A stretch of DNA of 64,000 bases. Source: Parathalassolituus penaei. GTDB lineage: Bacteria > Pseudomonadota > Gammaproteobacteria > Pseudomonadales > Oceanobacteraceae. The notes below the pieces were generated by a model, which was not told the DNA's origin, made no database searches, and saw nothing but the letters and a program-made list of their open reading frames with translations. The position numbers and the translations under genes are program-made. The stretch lies in assembly GCF_026626885.1 (NCBI RefSeq), contig NZ_JAPNOA010000028.1:124001-188000 (forward strand), read 5' to 3'. Positions 46,397 to 55,563 of the stretch are shown here, piece after piece (position 1 is the first letter of the stretch; each line of letters opens with the position of its first letter).

Positions 46397-47254
46397 TCAG
46401 CCGGCGACGGCTGCTTTTACCAGTTCGCTCAGGCTGGTGGTCGGACGACCAATCAGCTGGCTCAGGGTTTTGCTGTCATCAAACAGGCCGCCATGGCTGG
46501 CACCGGTGTCGGACTCGGCCAGCAGGGTGGCCAGGAAGTCAGGCAGACCGGCATCCAGCAGCGCTTTGGTGTAAGCCTCTTGTGGCAGGTTCTGGTACGC
46601 CACCGGTTTGTCGGCCGCGGCAGCAATGGCAGCGGCGAATTCAGTCAGGCTGTAGGACTCGTCACCGGCCAGTTCATACACCTTGCCTGCTTGTGGTTCG
46701 CTGCTGGTCAGAACGGCAGCAGCAGCGGCGGCGTAATCGGCACGGGCAGCGGAGGCGATACGGCCATCGTTGGCACAACCCAGTACCACGCCGTATTGCA
46801 GGGCAACCGGTACGCTGGCCAGATAGTTTTCGGTGTACCAGCCGTTACGCAGGATCACGGCCGGAATACCGGCTTCGGCAATCGCTGCTTCGGTCTGTTT
46901 GTGTTCGAGTGCCAGTGGCAGCGGGCTGCTATCGGCTTTCAGAATGCTGGTGTAGGCGAGCAGACCCACACCGGCTTGTTTGGCGGCGGCAATCACGTTC
47001 AGGTGTTGGGTGTAACGCTGGCCCACTTCGCTGGAGGAAATCAGCAGTACCTTGTCGGCACCGGCAAACGCCGCTTCCAGGGTTTCCGGACGGGTGTAGT
47101 CCGCTTCTTTAACGGTTACACCCAGCGCCGCCAGATCAGCCGCTTTGGATGGGGTGCGCACGGCTGCCACGATGTCGCTGGCAGGTACGGTTTTCAGCAG
47201 TTCGTTAATAACCAGTTGGCCCAGTTGGCCGTTCGCGCCGGTAACTACAATCAT
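46397..47254 (-). CDS. qorB: NAD(P)H:quinone oxidoreductase QorB-like
   Basis: This 285-residue protein follows E. coli QorB (YtfG) closely in pattern: MIVVTGANGQLGQLVINELLKTVPAS, VLLISSSEVGQRYTQH, LLAYTSILKADSSPL, LRNGWYTENYLASVP and GASHGGLFDDSKTLSQLIGRPT. It is an NmrA-type Rossmann protein that reduces quinones. The start at 47254 has GGGAG upstream. It is divergent from an HxlR regulator, the same arrangement as ytfG/ytfH. Confidence 0.9.
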   Translation of the reverse strand: MIVVTGANGQLGQLVINELLKTVPASDIVAAVRTPSKAADLAALGVTVKEADYTRPETLEAAFAGADKVLLISSSEVGQRYTQHLNVIAAAKQAGVGLLAYTSILKADSSPLPLALEHKQTEAAIAEAGIPAVILRNGWYTENYLASVPVALQYGVVLGCANDGRIASAARADYAAAAAAVLTSSEPQAGKVYELAGDESYSLTEFAAAIAAAADKPVAYQNLPQEAYTKALLDAGLPDFLATLLAESDTGASHGGLFDDSKTLSQLIGRPTTSLSELVKAAVAG

Positions 47255-47349
47255 GATCAGACTCCCGTTTGGGTGATGGGTATTGGTAGTGAATGACAAC
47301 AGGCTACTACCCATGCTAACTTTTAGTAAGTAAATACAGAAAGGTAAGT

Positions 47350-47781
47350 ATGAAAATGTCGGTCAACGTCACGATTCCTGTCTCCGAAGCGGAAACCCTG
47401 ACCGAGCGGTTGCGGCGTGGCAACCTGTTCGCAGGTCCTTGTCCTTCAAGGGATATTTTAAAAAACGTCAGCAGCCGTTGGGGGGTGCTGATCCTGATTT
47501 CATTGCGCGATGGAACACACCGATTCAGCGAACTCCGTCGTCGTATTGGTGGTGTCAGCGAAAAAATGCTGGCCCAGAGCCTGCAAGCACTGGAAGCCGA
47601 CGGCTTTGTGCAACGTATTGCTTACCCGGTGGTGCCGCCGCATGTGGAATACAGCCTGACAACCAGTGGAGAAGAGATTGCGCGGCTGGTGGCGGCGCTG
47701 GCAGACTGGATTGAGGTGCGGGTGCCGGAGGTGATGACGCATCGGGCGGAGTTTGAAGAGCGCTTGCAGGGCGGGGAGTGA
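47350..47781 (+). CDS. HxlR family transcriptional regulator (YtfH-like)
   Basis: This 143-residue winged-helix regulator has CPSRDILKNVSSRWGVLILISLRDGTHRFSELRRRIGGVSEKMLAQSLQALEADGFVQR in order, with the conserved redox-type Cys before the HTH as in other HxlR proteins. It is divergent from qorB with 95 bases between and probably controls it in response to quinones or electrophiles (inference). Confidence 0.92.
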   Translation: MKMSVNVTIPVSEAETLTERLRRGNLFAGPCPSRDILKNVSSRWGVLILISLRDGTHRFSELRRRIGGVSEKMLAQSLQALEADGFVQRIAYPVVPPHVEYSLTTSGEEIARLVAALADWIEVRVPEVMTHRAEFEERLQGGE

Positions 47782-47856
47782 GGGCCGGTTTTCCCGGATA
47801 ACGCCTTCGGCTTTTCCGGGCTACGGCTTATATAAGTATCTATCGACTGTTCGATT

Positions 47857-48681
47857 TTAGATCGGCAAGCCGCGGAAGTGCCAATCGTGGCTGCCCATGC
47901 GGTTGAACACGGCTTCGCGCAGGGTTGGGTCGATGTCCGGTGAGTAGGGGTCGTAGAGGCCACACAGGCGCAGGGCCTTGTGAATATCGATCTGCGGGCC
48001 GAGGTATTCGTAAATCACGCGGGCGCAGCAGGGCATACGCTCACCACTGCCGGATACCCCAATACGCAGGCCCGACAGGCGGGTGATGCGGTTACGGAAT
48101 GACGGGAACAGGATGGTCTGGGTCATTTCGTTGCCGGTGATGGTTTCGTAGTCCGACATAAAAATACGGTCGGTGAGGAAGTGCACCATGCCGAGATAAC
48201 GGCCGTGGCTGACCTTGCCGTCGGTTTCTTCACGCAGGCGTTCGGTACGCTGGTAATAGACCTGGTCGCCCTGACGCTCGATGCAGATGAGGGTGCGTAG
48301 CAGTTTGCCGGGGCAGGCCATCGACAGGTAATACTCGAAGTAATAGCCCAGATATTTGTCGAGCGGCGCGCCGCTGTACTGGCGCAACGACTGCAAATGC
48401 GGGGTTTCTGGCAGCTCCTGTGGTGTATTGCTCTGTTGCAGCTGCAGTTTGGGACGCACCCGGATCAGGCGCTGGAACTGATCATGCGGCATGAGAATTT
48501 CGTGTTCCTCGACACCAAAAAAGTCACATAACTGGCGCATGGTACTGGTCGATGGTTTGCCTCGCCCGGCCAGATAACGGTTGAATTGTGGGCGATTAAG
48601 TTTCAGCAGCCGACAGACTTCCGCAATCGATTTGTAGTAGCTGCACAACAGTCGCAGGTTGCGGCAAAAGTCTTCATTCAT
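47857..48681 (-). CDS. XRE-type HTH regulator with unknown C-terminal domain
   Basis: This 274-residue protein has an N-terminal HTH (SIAEVCRLLKLNRPQFNRYLAGRGKPSTSTMRQLCDFFGV). A C-terminal domain of about 190 residues (LDKYLGYYFEYYLSMACPGKLLRTLICIERQGDQVYY to EYLGPQIDIHKALRLCGLYDPYSPDIDPTL) is not recognised; it could be a ligand-sensing part. It is divergent from the alanine symporter-aspA-ansA genes, so it may control amino-acid use. Confidence 0.83.
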   Translation of the reverse strand: MNEDFCRNLRLLCSYYKSIAEVCRLLKLNRPQFNRYLAGRGKPSTSTMRQLCDFFGVEEHEILMPHDQFQRLIRVRPKLQLQQSNTPQELPETPHLQSLRQYSGAPLDKYLGYYFEYYLSMACPGKLLRTLICIERQGDQVYYQRTERLREETDGKVSHGRYLGMVHFLTDRIFMSDYETITGNEMTQTILFPSFRNRITRLSGLRIGVSGSGERMPCCARVIYEYLGPQIDIHKALRLCGLYDPYSPDIDPTLREAVFNRMGSHDWHFRGLPI

Positions 48682-48927
48682 GAGCAGGATTTCCCCCTCA
48701 GGCGTGGCAATGGTGGTTCTGGGAGGCTGTTCGTACTCGCGTATCGTCGCTGTCAGCGCAACACTCTGCTTACCTTAACACGACAACTGGCGCTACTTGA
48801 TGCTGATAAAGCGTCTTTTTGCGTCAGATAGCATCAAGGCGACAAGTTTAACAGCAGTGCTGGCTTTGTTTGAATAATCGCATCCCAACAAGAACAAAAA
48901 ACCGACCTGGATCGGATAGGAGGCGAT

Positions 48928-50385
48928 ATGCTCGACTTTCTCAATGATTTGCTGTGGGGCAAGGTGCTGATCGGTGTACTGATCGCATTAGGCCTGTGGT
49001 TTACCGTGGGTTCACGGTTTGTGCAGTTCCGTTATTTCGGAAAGATGTTTGGCATCCTGCGTTTGAGTCAAACCAAACGCGACAAGTATGGTCACCTCAG
49101 TTCCTTCCAGGCGCTGCTGCTGTCCGTTGCTGGTCGTGTGGGGGGCGGTAACATCGCAGGTGTGGCCGTTGCGATTACACTCGGCGGTCCTGGTGCAATC
49201 TTCTGGATGTGGATGGTTGGTCTGATGGGTATGGCAACATCCTATCTGGAATGTACCCTGGCCCAGGCTTACAAAAAGTCTGAACCGGATGGTACTTACC
49301 GTGGCGGCCCTGCTTACTACATTACCCGTGGTATGGGTGCCAAGTGGAAGTGGTTGGGTGCTCTGTACTCCGTACTGCTGCTGATCACCTTCGGCTTCGG
49401 TTTCACCGCTCTGCAGTCCTACTCGGTTGCGACTTCTTTCAATGATGCGTTCGGCATTCCTCCTATCTACACCGGCCTGTCTCTGGCCATGGTGGTGGGT
49501 CTGATCATTTTCGGTGGCGTGAAGCGTATTGCTCAGGCGTCTGAAGTGATGGTTCCGGTAATGGCTGTGGGTTACCTGGCGATTGCTGTGGTGGTTCTGG
49601 GTATGAACCTGGACCGTATTCCTGATGTGTTCGTCCTGATCGTGAAGAGTGCCTTTGGTCTTGAACCTGCTATCGGTGGTGGTATCGGTGCAGCAATCCT
49701 GATGGGTGTGAAGCGTGGTCTGTTTTCGAACGAAGCCGGTCTGGGCAGTGCCCCTAACGTGGCGGCGGTTGCTTACGTTCCGCATCCAGCCAGTCAGGGT
49801 ATCGTGCAGTCTTTCTCGGTGTTCATCGACACTCTGATCCTGTGTTCCTGCACCGCGTTTATCATCCTGCTGAGCGGCATCTACGATCCTGCGACCATTG
49901 CTGGTCAGGGTGGTGTGGCGCTGACCCAGGCGGCTCTGGCCGATCACGTGGGTGAATGGGGTCGTGTATTTGTAAGTCTGGCGCTGTTCCTGTTTGGCTT
50001 CACCACCATTCTGTACAACTACTACCTGGGTGAAAACAGCCTGAGTTTCTTCCGTGGCAACAGTCAGAACCTGTTCAACGCCTACCGTGTTGCCAGCATC
50101 TGTCTGTGTGGCTGGGGCGCTCTGACTGACCTGGGTACCGTGTTTGCCTTCGCAGACGTCACCATGGGTCTGCTGGCACTGGCAAACCTGTTTGCTCTGG
50201 CCATGATGTTCAAGACTGGTATGCGTATCATGAAAGACTACGATGACCAGATTGCCGAGGGTATTGAGACCCCGGTATTTGATTCCCGCCGCTTCGCTGA
50301 TCTGGATCTGGATCACAAGGCGTGGGACCTGGAGCCGGATCACAAGGCCCAGATCGAAGCCCGTAAACAGCGCAAGACTGCCTGA
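48928..50385 (+). CDS. Alanine/glycine:cation symporter (AGCS family)
   Basis: This 485-residue carrier has about ten hydrophobic segments and the AGCS motifs VAGRVGGGNIAGVAVAITLGGPGAIFWMW, SYLECTLAQAYK, YRGGPAYYITRGMG and LFSNEAGLGSAPNVAAVA. It imports alanine or a related amino acid with sodium or protons. AGGAGG precedes the start. It is followed by aspA and ansA on the same strand. Confidence 0.93.
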   Translation: MLDFLNDLLWGKVLIGVLIALGLWFTVGSRFVQFRYFGKMFGILRLSQTKRDKYGHLSSFQALLLSVAGRVGGGNIAGVAVAITLGGPGAIFWMWMVGLMGMATSYLECTLAQAYKKSEPDGTYRGGPAYYITRGMGAKWKWLGALYSVLLLITFGFGFTALQSYSVATSFNDAFGIPPIYTGLSLAMVVGLIIFGGVKRIAQASEVMVPVMAVGYLAIAVVVLGMNLDRIPDVFVLIVKSAFGLEPAIGGGIGAAILMGVKRGLFSNEAGLGSAPNVAAVAYVPHPASQGIVQSFSVFIDTLILCSCTAFIILLSGIYDPATIAGQGGVALTQAALADHVGEWGRVFVSLALFLFGFTTILYNYYLGENSLSFFRGNSQNLFNAYRVASICLCGWGALTDLGTVFAFADVTMGLLALANLFALAMMFKTGMRIMKDYDDQIAEGIETPVFDSRRFADLDLDHKAWDLEPDHKAQIEARKQRKTA

Positions 50386-50591
50386 TTACCCGCGGCTGAT
50401 CGGCCGGTGCCCAAGGCACCGGCCAACCGACCCCGTATCGAGTTGAGATTATCCGTTGATTTGCCCCCGGAGGGCCCTGCTCATCCCGACGTTTATGGAA
50501 AACGCGGTAGCAGGGTGCTGGTGATGACGCTGAATCAAGCCTGATGCCTGCCAGGGTTCGCAGGTCTCTTACTGAGCTGCATGAAAATATT

Positions 50592-52007
50592 ATGAATACA
50601 CGTTTGGAACACGATCTTCTGGGTGACATGGAAATACCGGCAGACGCCTGGTACGGCATCCAGACCCAGCGCGCTGTGGATAACTTTGCCATTACCGGTG
50701 TACCGATCAGTCACTTCCCGGAACTGATCCGTGCTCTGGCACTGGTGAAGATGGCCGCCGCCCGCGCTAACCTCGACCTTGGCAATATTTCCGAAGCACG
50801 TGCTGACGCTATCATTGAAGCCTGTCAGGACGTTGCTGGCGGTTACCTGCACGACCAGTTTGTGGTTGACCTGATCCAGGGTGGTGCCGGTACCTCTACC
50901 AACATGAACGCCAACGAGGTGATTGCCAACCTGGCGCTGGAAAAACTCGGTTACGCCAAAGGTGACTACCAACACCTGCATCCGAACGATGACGTGAACT
51001 GCTCACAGTCCACCAACGATGCGTACCCGACCGCTGCTTGCCTGGCGATCCAGTTCGCCGCCGAGCCGCTGGAAAAAACCATCACCAGTCTGGTTGCTGC
51101 CCTGCGCGCCAAAGGTGAAGAATTTGCTGATGTTGTGAAGATGGGTCGTACCCAGCTGCAGGACGCGGTGCCAATGACTCTGGGTCAGGAGTTTGAAGCC
51201 TTTGCCGTTAACCTCAGTGAAGACATCGACCGTCTGCACGAAGTGTGTCGTCTGCTGTGTGAAGTGAACCTGGGTGGTACTGCGATTGGTACCGGCATCA
51301 ACACTCACCCGGACTATGCTGGTCTGGCGATTGGTTACCTGGCGGAATTCTCCGGTAAACCAATGGTGCCAGCGGCCAACCTGGTAGAAGCCACCTCTGA
51401 CATGGGCGCCTTTGTCATGTTTTCTGGTGTGCTGCGTCGTTTTGCGATCAAGCTCAGCAAGATGGCCAACGACCTGCGTCTGCTCTCCAGTGGCCCACGT
51501 ACCGGTTTTGGTGAAATCAGCCTGCCAGCGATGCAGCCAGGCTCTTCCATCATGCCGGGCAAGGTAAATCCGGTGATTCCGGAAGCCGTAAACCAGACTG
51601 CCTTCCAGGTAATTGCCAACGATCTGGCCGTTACTCTGGCGGCCGAAGCCGGTCAGCTGCAGCTGAACGCCATGGAACCGCTGATTATTTATAACCTGCT
51701 GAACTCCATGAGAATGCTGGGTGCCGCCTGTACAATGCTGGAAGACCGCTGTATCAAGGGAATCGAGGCGAACCGCGAACGTTGTGCTGAACTGCTGAAC
51801 ATCAGCATTGGCAGCATCACCGCGCTGGTTCCACACATTGGTTATGCCAATGCCTCGCGTATTGCACAAACAGCCCTGCACTCCGGCAGCACCGTGCGTG
51901 AATTGGTGTTGGCCGAAGGCCTGCTCGATGAAGCTGAACTGGAAAACCTGCTCAGCCCGCAATCGATGCTGGCACCGCAAGGCCGAACCAGAAGCAAAAA
52001 GGCATGA
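50592..52007 (+). CDS. aspA: Aspartate ammonia-lyase
   Basis: This 471-residue enzyme of the fumarase/aspartase superfamily begins MNTRLEHDLLGDMEIPADAWYGIQTQRA. It has the signature GSSIMPGKVNP and the T-S-N-M-N region GGAGTSTNMNANEVIANLALE. It turns aspartate into fumarate and ammonia. In-frame starts upstream (50544) have no family support. It overlaps ansA by four bases (ATGA). Confidence 0.94.
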   Translation: MNTRLEHDLLGDMEIPADAWYGIQTQRAVDNFAITGVPISHFPELIRALALVKMAAARANLDLGNISEARADAIIEACQDVAGGYLHDQFVVDLIQGGAGTSTNMNANEVIANLALEKLGYAKGDYQHLHPNDDVNCSQSTNDAYPTAACLAIQFAAEPLEKTITSLVAALRAKGEEFADVVKMGRTQLQDAVPMTLGQEFEAFAVNLSEDIDRLHEVCRLLCEVNLGGTAIGTGINTHPDYAGLAIGYLAEFSGKPMVPAANLVEATSDMGAFVMFSGVLRRFAIKLSKMANDLRLLSSGPRTGFGEISLPAMQPGSSIMPGKVNPVIPEAVNQTAFQVIANDLAVTLAAEAGQLQLNAMEPLIIYNLLNSMRMLGAACTMLEDRCIKGIEANRERCAELLNISIGSITALVPHIGYANASRIAQTALHSGSTVRELVLAEGLLDEAELENLLSPQSMLAPQGRTRSKKA

Positions 52008-53023
52008 TGAAAAAACGCGTACTGATTGTGTATACCGGCGGCACCTTTGGAATGGTGCCTTCCGACCAGGGCTATGTACCCATGACTGGCCTGGCGGATC
52101 GCCTGGTCGCACGGTTGCAGGTGTTTGGTCTGGACGACTTGCCGGAGTTCGAGGTGCTGGAGTTTGGCAAGCTGATCGACAGCTCCAACCTGACACCGGC
52201 CGACTGGACACGGATTGGCAATTGCCTGCGTGACCATTGGGCCCAGTACGACGGTTTTGTGATTCTGCATGGCACCGACACCATGGCCTACACCGCTTCG
52301 GCGTTGTCGTTCATGCTGCAGCCACTCGACAAGCCGGTGATTATCACCGGCTCGCAGATTCCGTTGGCCGAATTGCGCAATGATGCCGATATCAACCTGA
52401 TTACCAGCATGCAGCTGGCGGCTCGTGATGATATTCACGAAGTCTGCATCTGTTTTGGCAATCGTATTCTGCGTGGTAATCGTGCGGTCAAGGTCAATAG
52501 TATGGATCTTGCTGCATTTGATTCCCCGAATATGGCCTGGCTCGGTTCGGTGGGTATTGATATCAATATGCGTGATGATTTGCTGCTGGAAGCAGGTGTG
52601 CCCGATATCCAGGTACCGGAATATGATCCGGATGCGGTATTGGTGTTTACCCTGTATCCGGGTGTGAATCATCAACTGCTGCAAGCCATGCTGGATATCA
52701 GTCCGCGTGCGCGTGCACTGATTATTCGCAGTTACGGTGTTGGTAATCCGCCGGATGCCAACCAGGAACTGATGCAGTTGCTGGAGCAGGCCTGTGCCCG
52801 TGGTCTGGTGGTGGTCAATCTGACCCAATGCCAGCAAGGTCCGGTGGTGCAAGGCGCGTATGCAACCGGCGCAACCCTCAACCGCATTGGTGTGGTGGGT
52901 GGTTCCGACCTGACACTGGAAGCGACCTTTGCCAAGCTGCACTGGTTACTGGCAACCCGTTCCGACCCGCAGGAAGTACGTCAGTTAATGGCGACGCCGC
53001 TGCGTGGTGAATGCCGTTGCTGA
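52004..53023 (+). CDS. ansA: Type I L-asparaginase
   Basis: This 339-residue cytoplasmic asparaginase has the catalytic Thr motifs VLIVYTGGTFGM and FVILHGTDTMAYTASALSFML, followed by PVIITGSQIPL and ICFGNRILRGNRAVKVNS. Asparagine becomes aspartate, which AspA then deaminates, so the two overlapping genes form a short catabolic path to fumarate. No signal peptide, which fits type I. Confidence 0.94.
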   Translation: MMKKRVLIVYTGGTFGMVPSDQGYVPMTGLADRLVARLQVFGLDDLPEFEVLEFGKLIDSSNLTPADWTRIGNCLRDHWAQYDGFVILHGTDTMAYTASALSFMLQPLDKPVIITGSQIPLAELRNDADINLITSMQLAARDDIHEVCICFGNRILRGNRAVKVNSMDLAAFDSPNMAWLGSVGIDINMRDDLLLEAGVPDIQVPEYDPDAVLVFTLYPGVNHQLLQAMLDISPRARALIIRSYGVGNPPDANQELMQLLEQACARGLVVVNLTQCQQGPVVQGAYATGATLNRIGVVGGSDLTLEATFAKLHWLLATRSDPQEVRQLMATPLRGECRC

Positions 53024-53371
53024 TACGGCACCGCTGAAATCTGATGGATTTCAGTACTCCGGAAATGTTTGTTCCGGTTATCTGATTTGCCCCCTGTTGC
53101 TGTTGTCCCGATACATGCGGGAGGGGATTGGTTTTGCTGCATTCTGTATATCCCGCAATATATGCAGGATGGAGCACATCGGGTAGTTCTGAGAAGGGAC
53201 TTCGTCTCTCACCATTTGCCGTGCCGTTCCCGGAGGTATATCCGGGACGGCGCGGATTTTTTTACCGAATTTCTGATATTCGCACGGTGCGGATATTGAA
53301 TGATCCGGCGCCCGCCGGAGGCTCGCCTGCGAGCCGCTGAAGTAAAAGCGTTGTCATAACGGAGAATAATT
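53024..53371. other. Intergenic region between ansA and the porin gene
   Basis: These 348 bases hold no credible gene. They contain a terminator-like hairpin (53223-53263) and a second palindrome at about 53276-53298 (ATATTCGCAC and GGTGCGGATAT), then the leader of the porin gene with GGAG before its ATG. Confidence 0.6.
53223..53263 (+). terminator. Probable terminator after ansA
   Basis: GCCGTTCCCGGA and TCCGGGACGGC pair around GGTATA with one bulge, and a run of seven T follows six bases later (53257-53263). Confidence 0.65.
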
Positions 53372-54298
53372 ATGAAAAAACACCTGCTTGCGATTGCCGT
53401 TGCTGCCGTGACCGCCCTGCCAGCCGTGGCTGATATGAACACCACCGTTTACGGTTCCCTGCGTATTTACACCAGTGCTGGTGATCAACAGGATCTGGAT
53501 ATCTCCAACGATTCTTCCCGTATCGGTCTGAAAGGCACCGTGGATACCGCCCTGACCAACGTCAAGGCGCTATACCAGGTTGAAGCCCAGGTTGGTACTG
53601 ACAACGGTGTGGACAGCAATGCCGCCCAGAACGAAGCATCGTTTGGTGTGGATGGTCGTCTGGCCTACGTTGGCCTGAGTGGCGATTTTGGCCAGGTGAC
53701 TGCTGGTCAGCAGTGGACCACCATGTACGACATGGTTACCGGTACCGCCGACCTGACCATCAACGTCAGTGCGGAAGCCCAGCAGTTTTTCCGTATGGAC
53801 AGCTCCGTTGCCTACGTTTCTCCGGAAATGAACGGCCTGCAATTCGGCGCGTCTGTTTACGCCGACAGCGAAGTGGACAGCGGTGAAGACACCGATCACT
53901 TCCAGCTGGCAGCCAAATACAACACCGGTAACCTGACGCTGGCCGCTGGTCTGGATCGCGCATCCGCACAGGAGCTGCCAGACGTACAGGCGCTGTCAGC
54001 CACTTACGTGGTGGATAACCTGACTCTGGTAGCACTGGCTGAGCGTCTGAAAACCGACCTTGCCGACTCCGAAGCCAGCTACCCGTTTGAACTGGGGGCT
54101 TCCTGGAACTTCGCGCCCGACCAGACTCTGGTGCTGACCCACTACAATCTGGACAACGCCACCGACGACAACGGTTACAACCTCGAGCTGCGCAGCGGTC
54201 TGGGTAAAGGGACTACCGTTTACACCAACCTGCAAGCCGATAACGTTGCAGATGAAGATGTTCTGGCTTACGGCCTCGGCCTGAAAGTCGATTTCTGA
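53372..54298 (+). CDS. Gram-negative general porin
   Basis: This 308-residue outer-membrane protein has a signal peptide that ends at PAVADMNTT. The first strand is TTVYGSLRIYTSAG, followed by SSRIGLKGTVD and GVDGRLAYVGLSGDFGQVTAGQQWTTMYDM (the L3 constriction region of trimeric porins). The C-terminal strand ends AYGLGLKVDF with terminal Phe for Bam recognition. The selectivity is not readable. Confidence 0.92.
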   Translation: MKKHLLAIAVAAVTALPAVADMNTTVYGSLRIYTSAGDQQDLDISNDSSRIGLKGTVDTALTNVKALYQVEAQVGTDNGVDSNAAQNEASFGVDGRLAYVGLSGDFGQVTAGQQWTTMYDMVTGTADLTINVSAEAQQFFRMDSSVAYVSPEMNGLQFGASVYADSEVDSGEDTDHFQLAAKYNTGNLTLAAGLDRASAQELPDVQALSATYVVDNLTLVALAERLKTDLADSEASYPFELGASWNFAPDQTLVLTHYNLDNATDDNGYNLELRSGLGKGTTVYTNLQADNVADEDVLAYGLGLKVDF

Positions 54299-54346
54299 TA
54301 CCTGTTGATTCAGCCCCGGCAGTGACTGGCCGCCTGCCGGGGTCGA

Positions 54347-55231
54347 TCAGAGTTTCGACAGGGTTACCAGCAACACGCTGGTGACAATCAGGCCGCCACC
54401 GATCCAGTGGCGGCGCTCCATCACTTCCCCGAAACGGGTTTTCGAAAAATACAGGGTGCCGAGAATCTCGACCTGCCCCAGTGTTTTCACCAGTGCCGGG
54501 TTCACCAGCGCAAAGCCGGTAAACCAGCCGATTGATCCCAACGAACTGAGAATCCCGACCTGTACCGACAGGCGACGATTACCCCGCAACGGTGCTAACC
54601 AGTCACCACTGCGAACCATCTGGATACCCGCCAGCAGCACGGCCTGCATACCCAATACCCATACCAGCGTTACTGCCGCCCGGCTGGCCACATGACCGTC
54701 GAGGCTATGTGCGGCCATCGCCGCGGTTACCGAGGTAATGGCAAAACAGAAACCGCTACCAAGCCCGGGCCACAACGAGGCATCACGATGCAACTGCCGC
54801 AAGGTGCCGGGTTTTACACTCATCACCAGCGCTCCACACATCCCCAGCACCACACCCAACCAGGCGCTGGCCGACAAGACAAAATCCAGCAACGGAATCG
54901 CCAGCAAGGCGGCCATCACCGCTTCGGTTTTGGCCAGCAGGGTGCCGAGCACAAAACTGCCGGATTCGAACACCCGTAACATCAGCCAGGTGGCGAGAAT
55001 CTGGGCAATCGCACAGAGGCTGGCATAACCCACAAAGGCACCGCTATTGGCGACTGTCACTGGCCCGGCAATCAGCCAGCACAGCAGCAGATACAGCAAC
55101 ACCAGCGGCAAACCATAGAGCGAACGTGCCATGGTGGCGTGCAGGACACCCATCTCCCGTGACAGGGTTTTCTGGTACGCCGTACGCATCGACTGGCAGG
55201 CGGCGGCCATCAGGGTAACAACAATCCACAT
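54347..55231 (-). CDS. DMT superfamily (EamA-like) transporter
   Basis: This protein of about 294 residues has ten hydrophobic segments in two five-helix repeats (TLMAAACQSMRTAYQKTLS..., TLLAKTEAVMAALLAIPLLDFVLSASAWLGVVLGMCGALVM, IGWFTGFALVNPALVKTLGQVEILGTLYFS). The substrate is unknown. AAGGAA lies 6 bases before the ATG at 55231. Confidence 0.87.
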   Translation of the reverse strand: MWIVVTLMAAACQSMRTAYQKTLSREMGVLHATMARSLYGLPLVLLYLLLCWLIAGPVTVANSGAFVGYASLCAIAQILATWLMLRVFESGSFVLGTLLAKTEAVMAALLAIPLLDFVLSASAWLGVVLGMCGALVMSVKPGTLRQLHRDASLWPGLGSGFCFAITSVTAAMAAHSLDGHVASRAAVTLVWVLGMQAVLLAGIQMVRSGDWLAPLRGNRRLSVQVGILSSLGSIGWFTGFALVNPALVKTLGQVEILGTLYFSKTRFGEVMERRHWIGGGLIVTSVLLVTLSKL

Positions 55232-55563
55232 GACGATTTCCTTGGTAAACAAGCCGGGTTCCGGTTTGCCTGTCCGCCAGTCAAACGGTTGCGACTGAGT
55301 GGGCGGGGCCGGAACGAAGCGCCATCATGCGGTCTGGCGCTTTATGTGTAAAAGGAATGATTTTTATAAAAACAATTCCCAATGGGACTTTGTATGTCAG
55401 GCCCGTGTTTGCGACTTGTTTGCAGTTCCTTAACCGGCCGTTAACCGGGTTGTTGATAACCTGCTCGTATCATCACCCATTCCGGATAACGGCTGGAGCC
55501 GGAAGCCGGGTGACCTTTTCCATTTTTGTCCCACACCGGCCCCTGCAGAGGAATATCCTGGTT

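Noticed and set aside
49012..50343. A 443-codon minus-strand open frame opposite the AGCS symporter.
   Set aside because: It mirrors a strongly conserved transporter gene, has a Gln/His/Thr-rich composition typical of antisense frames, and matches no family.
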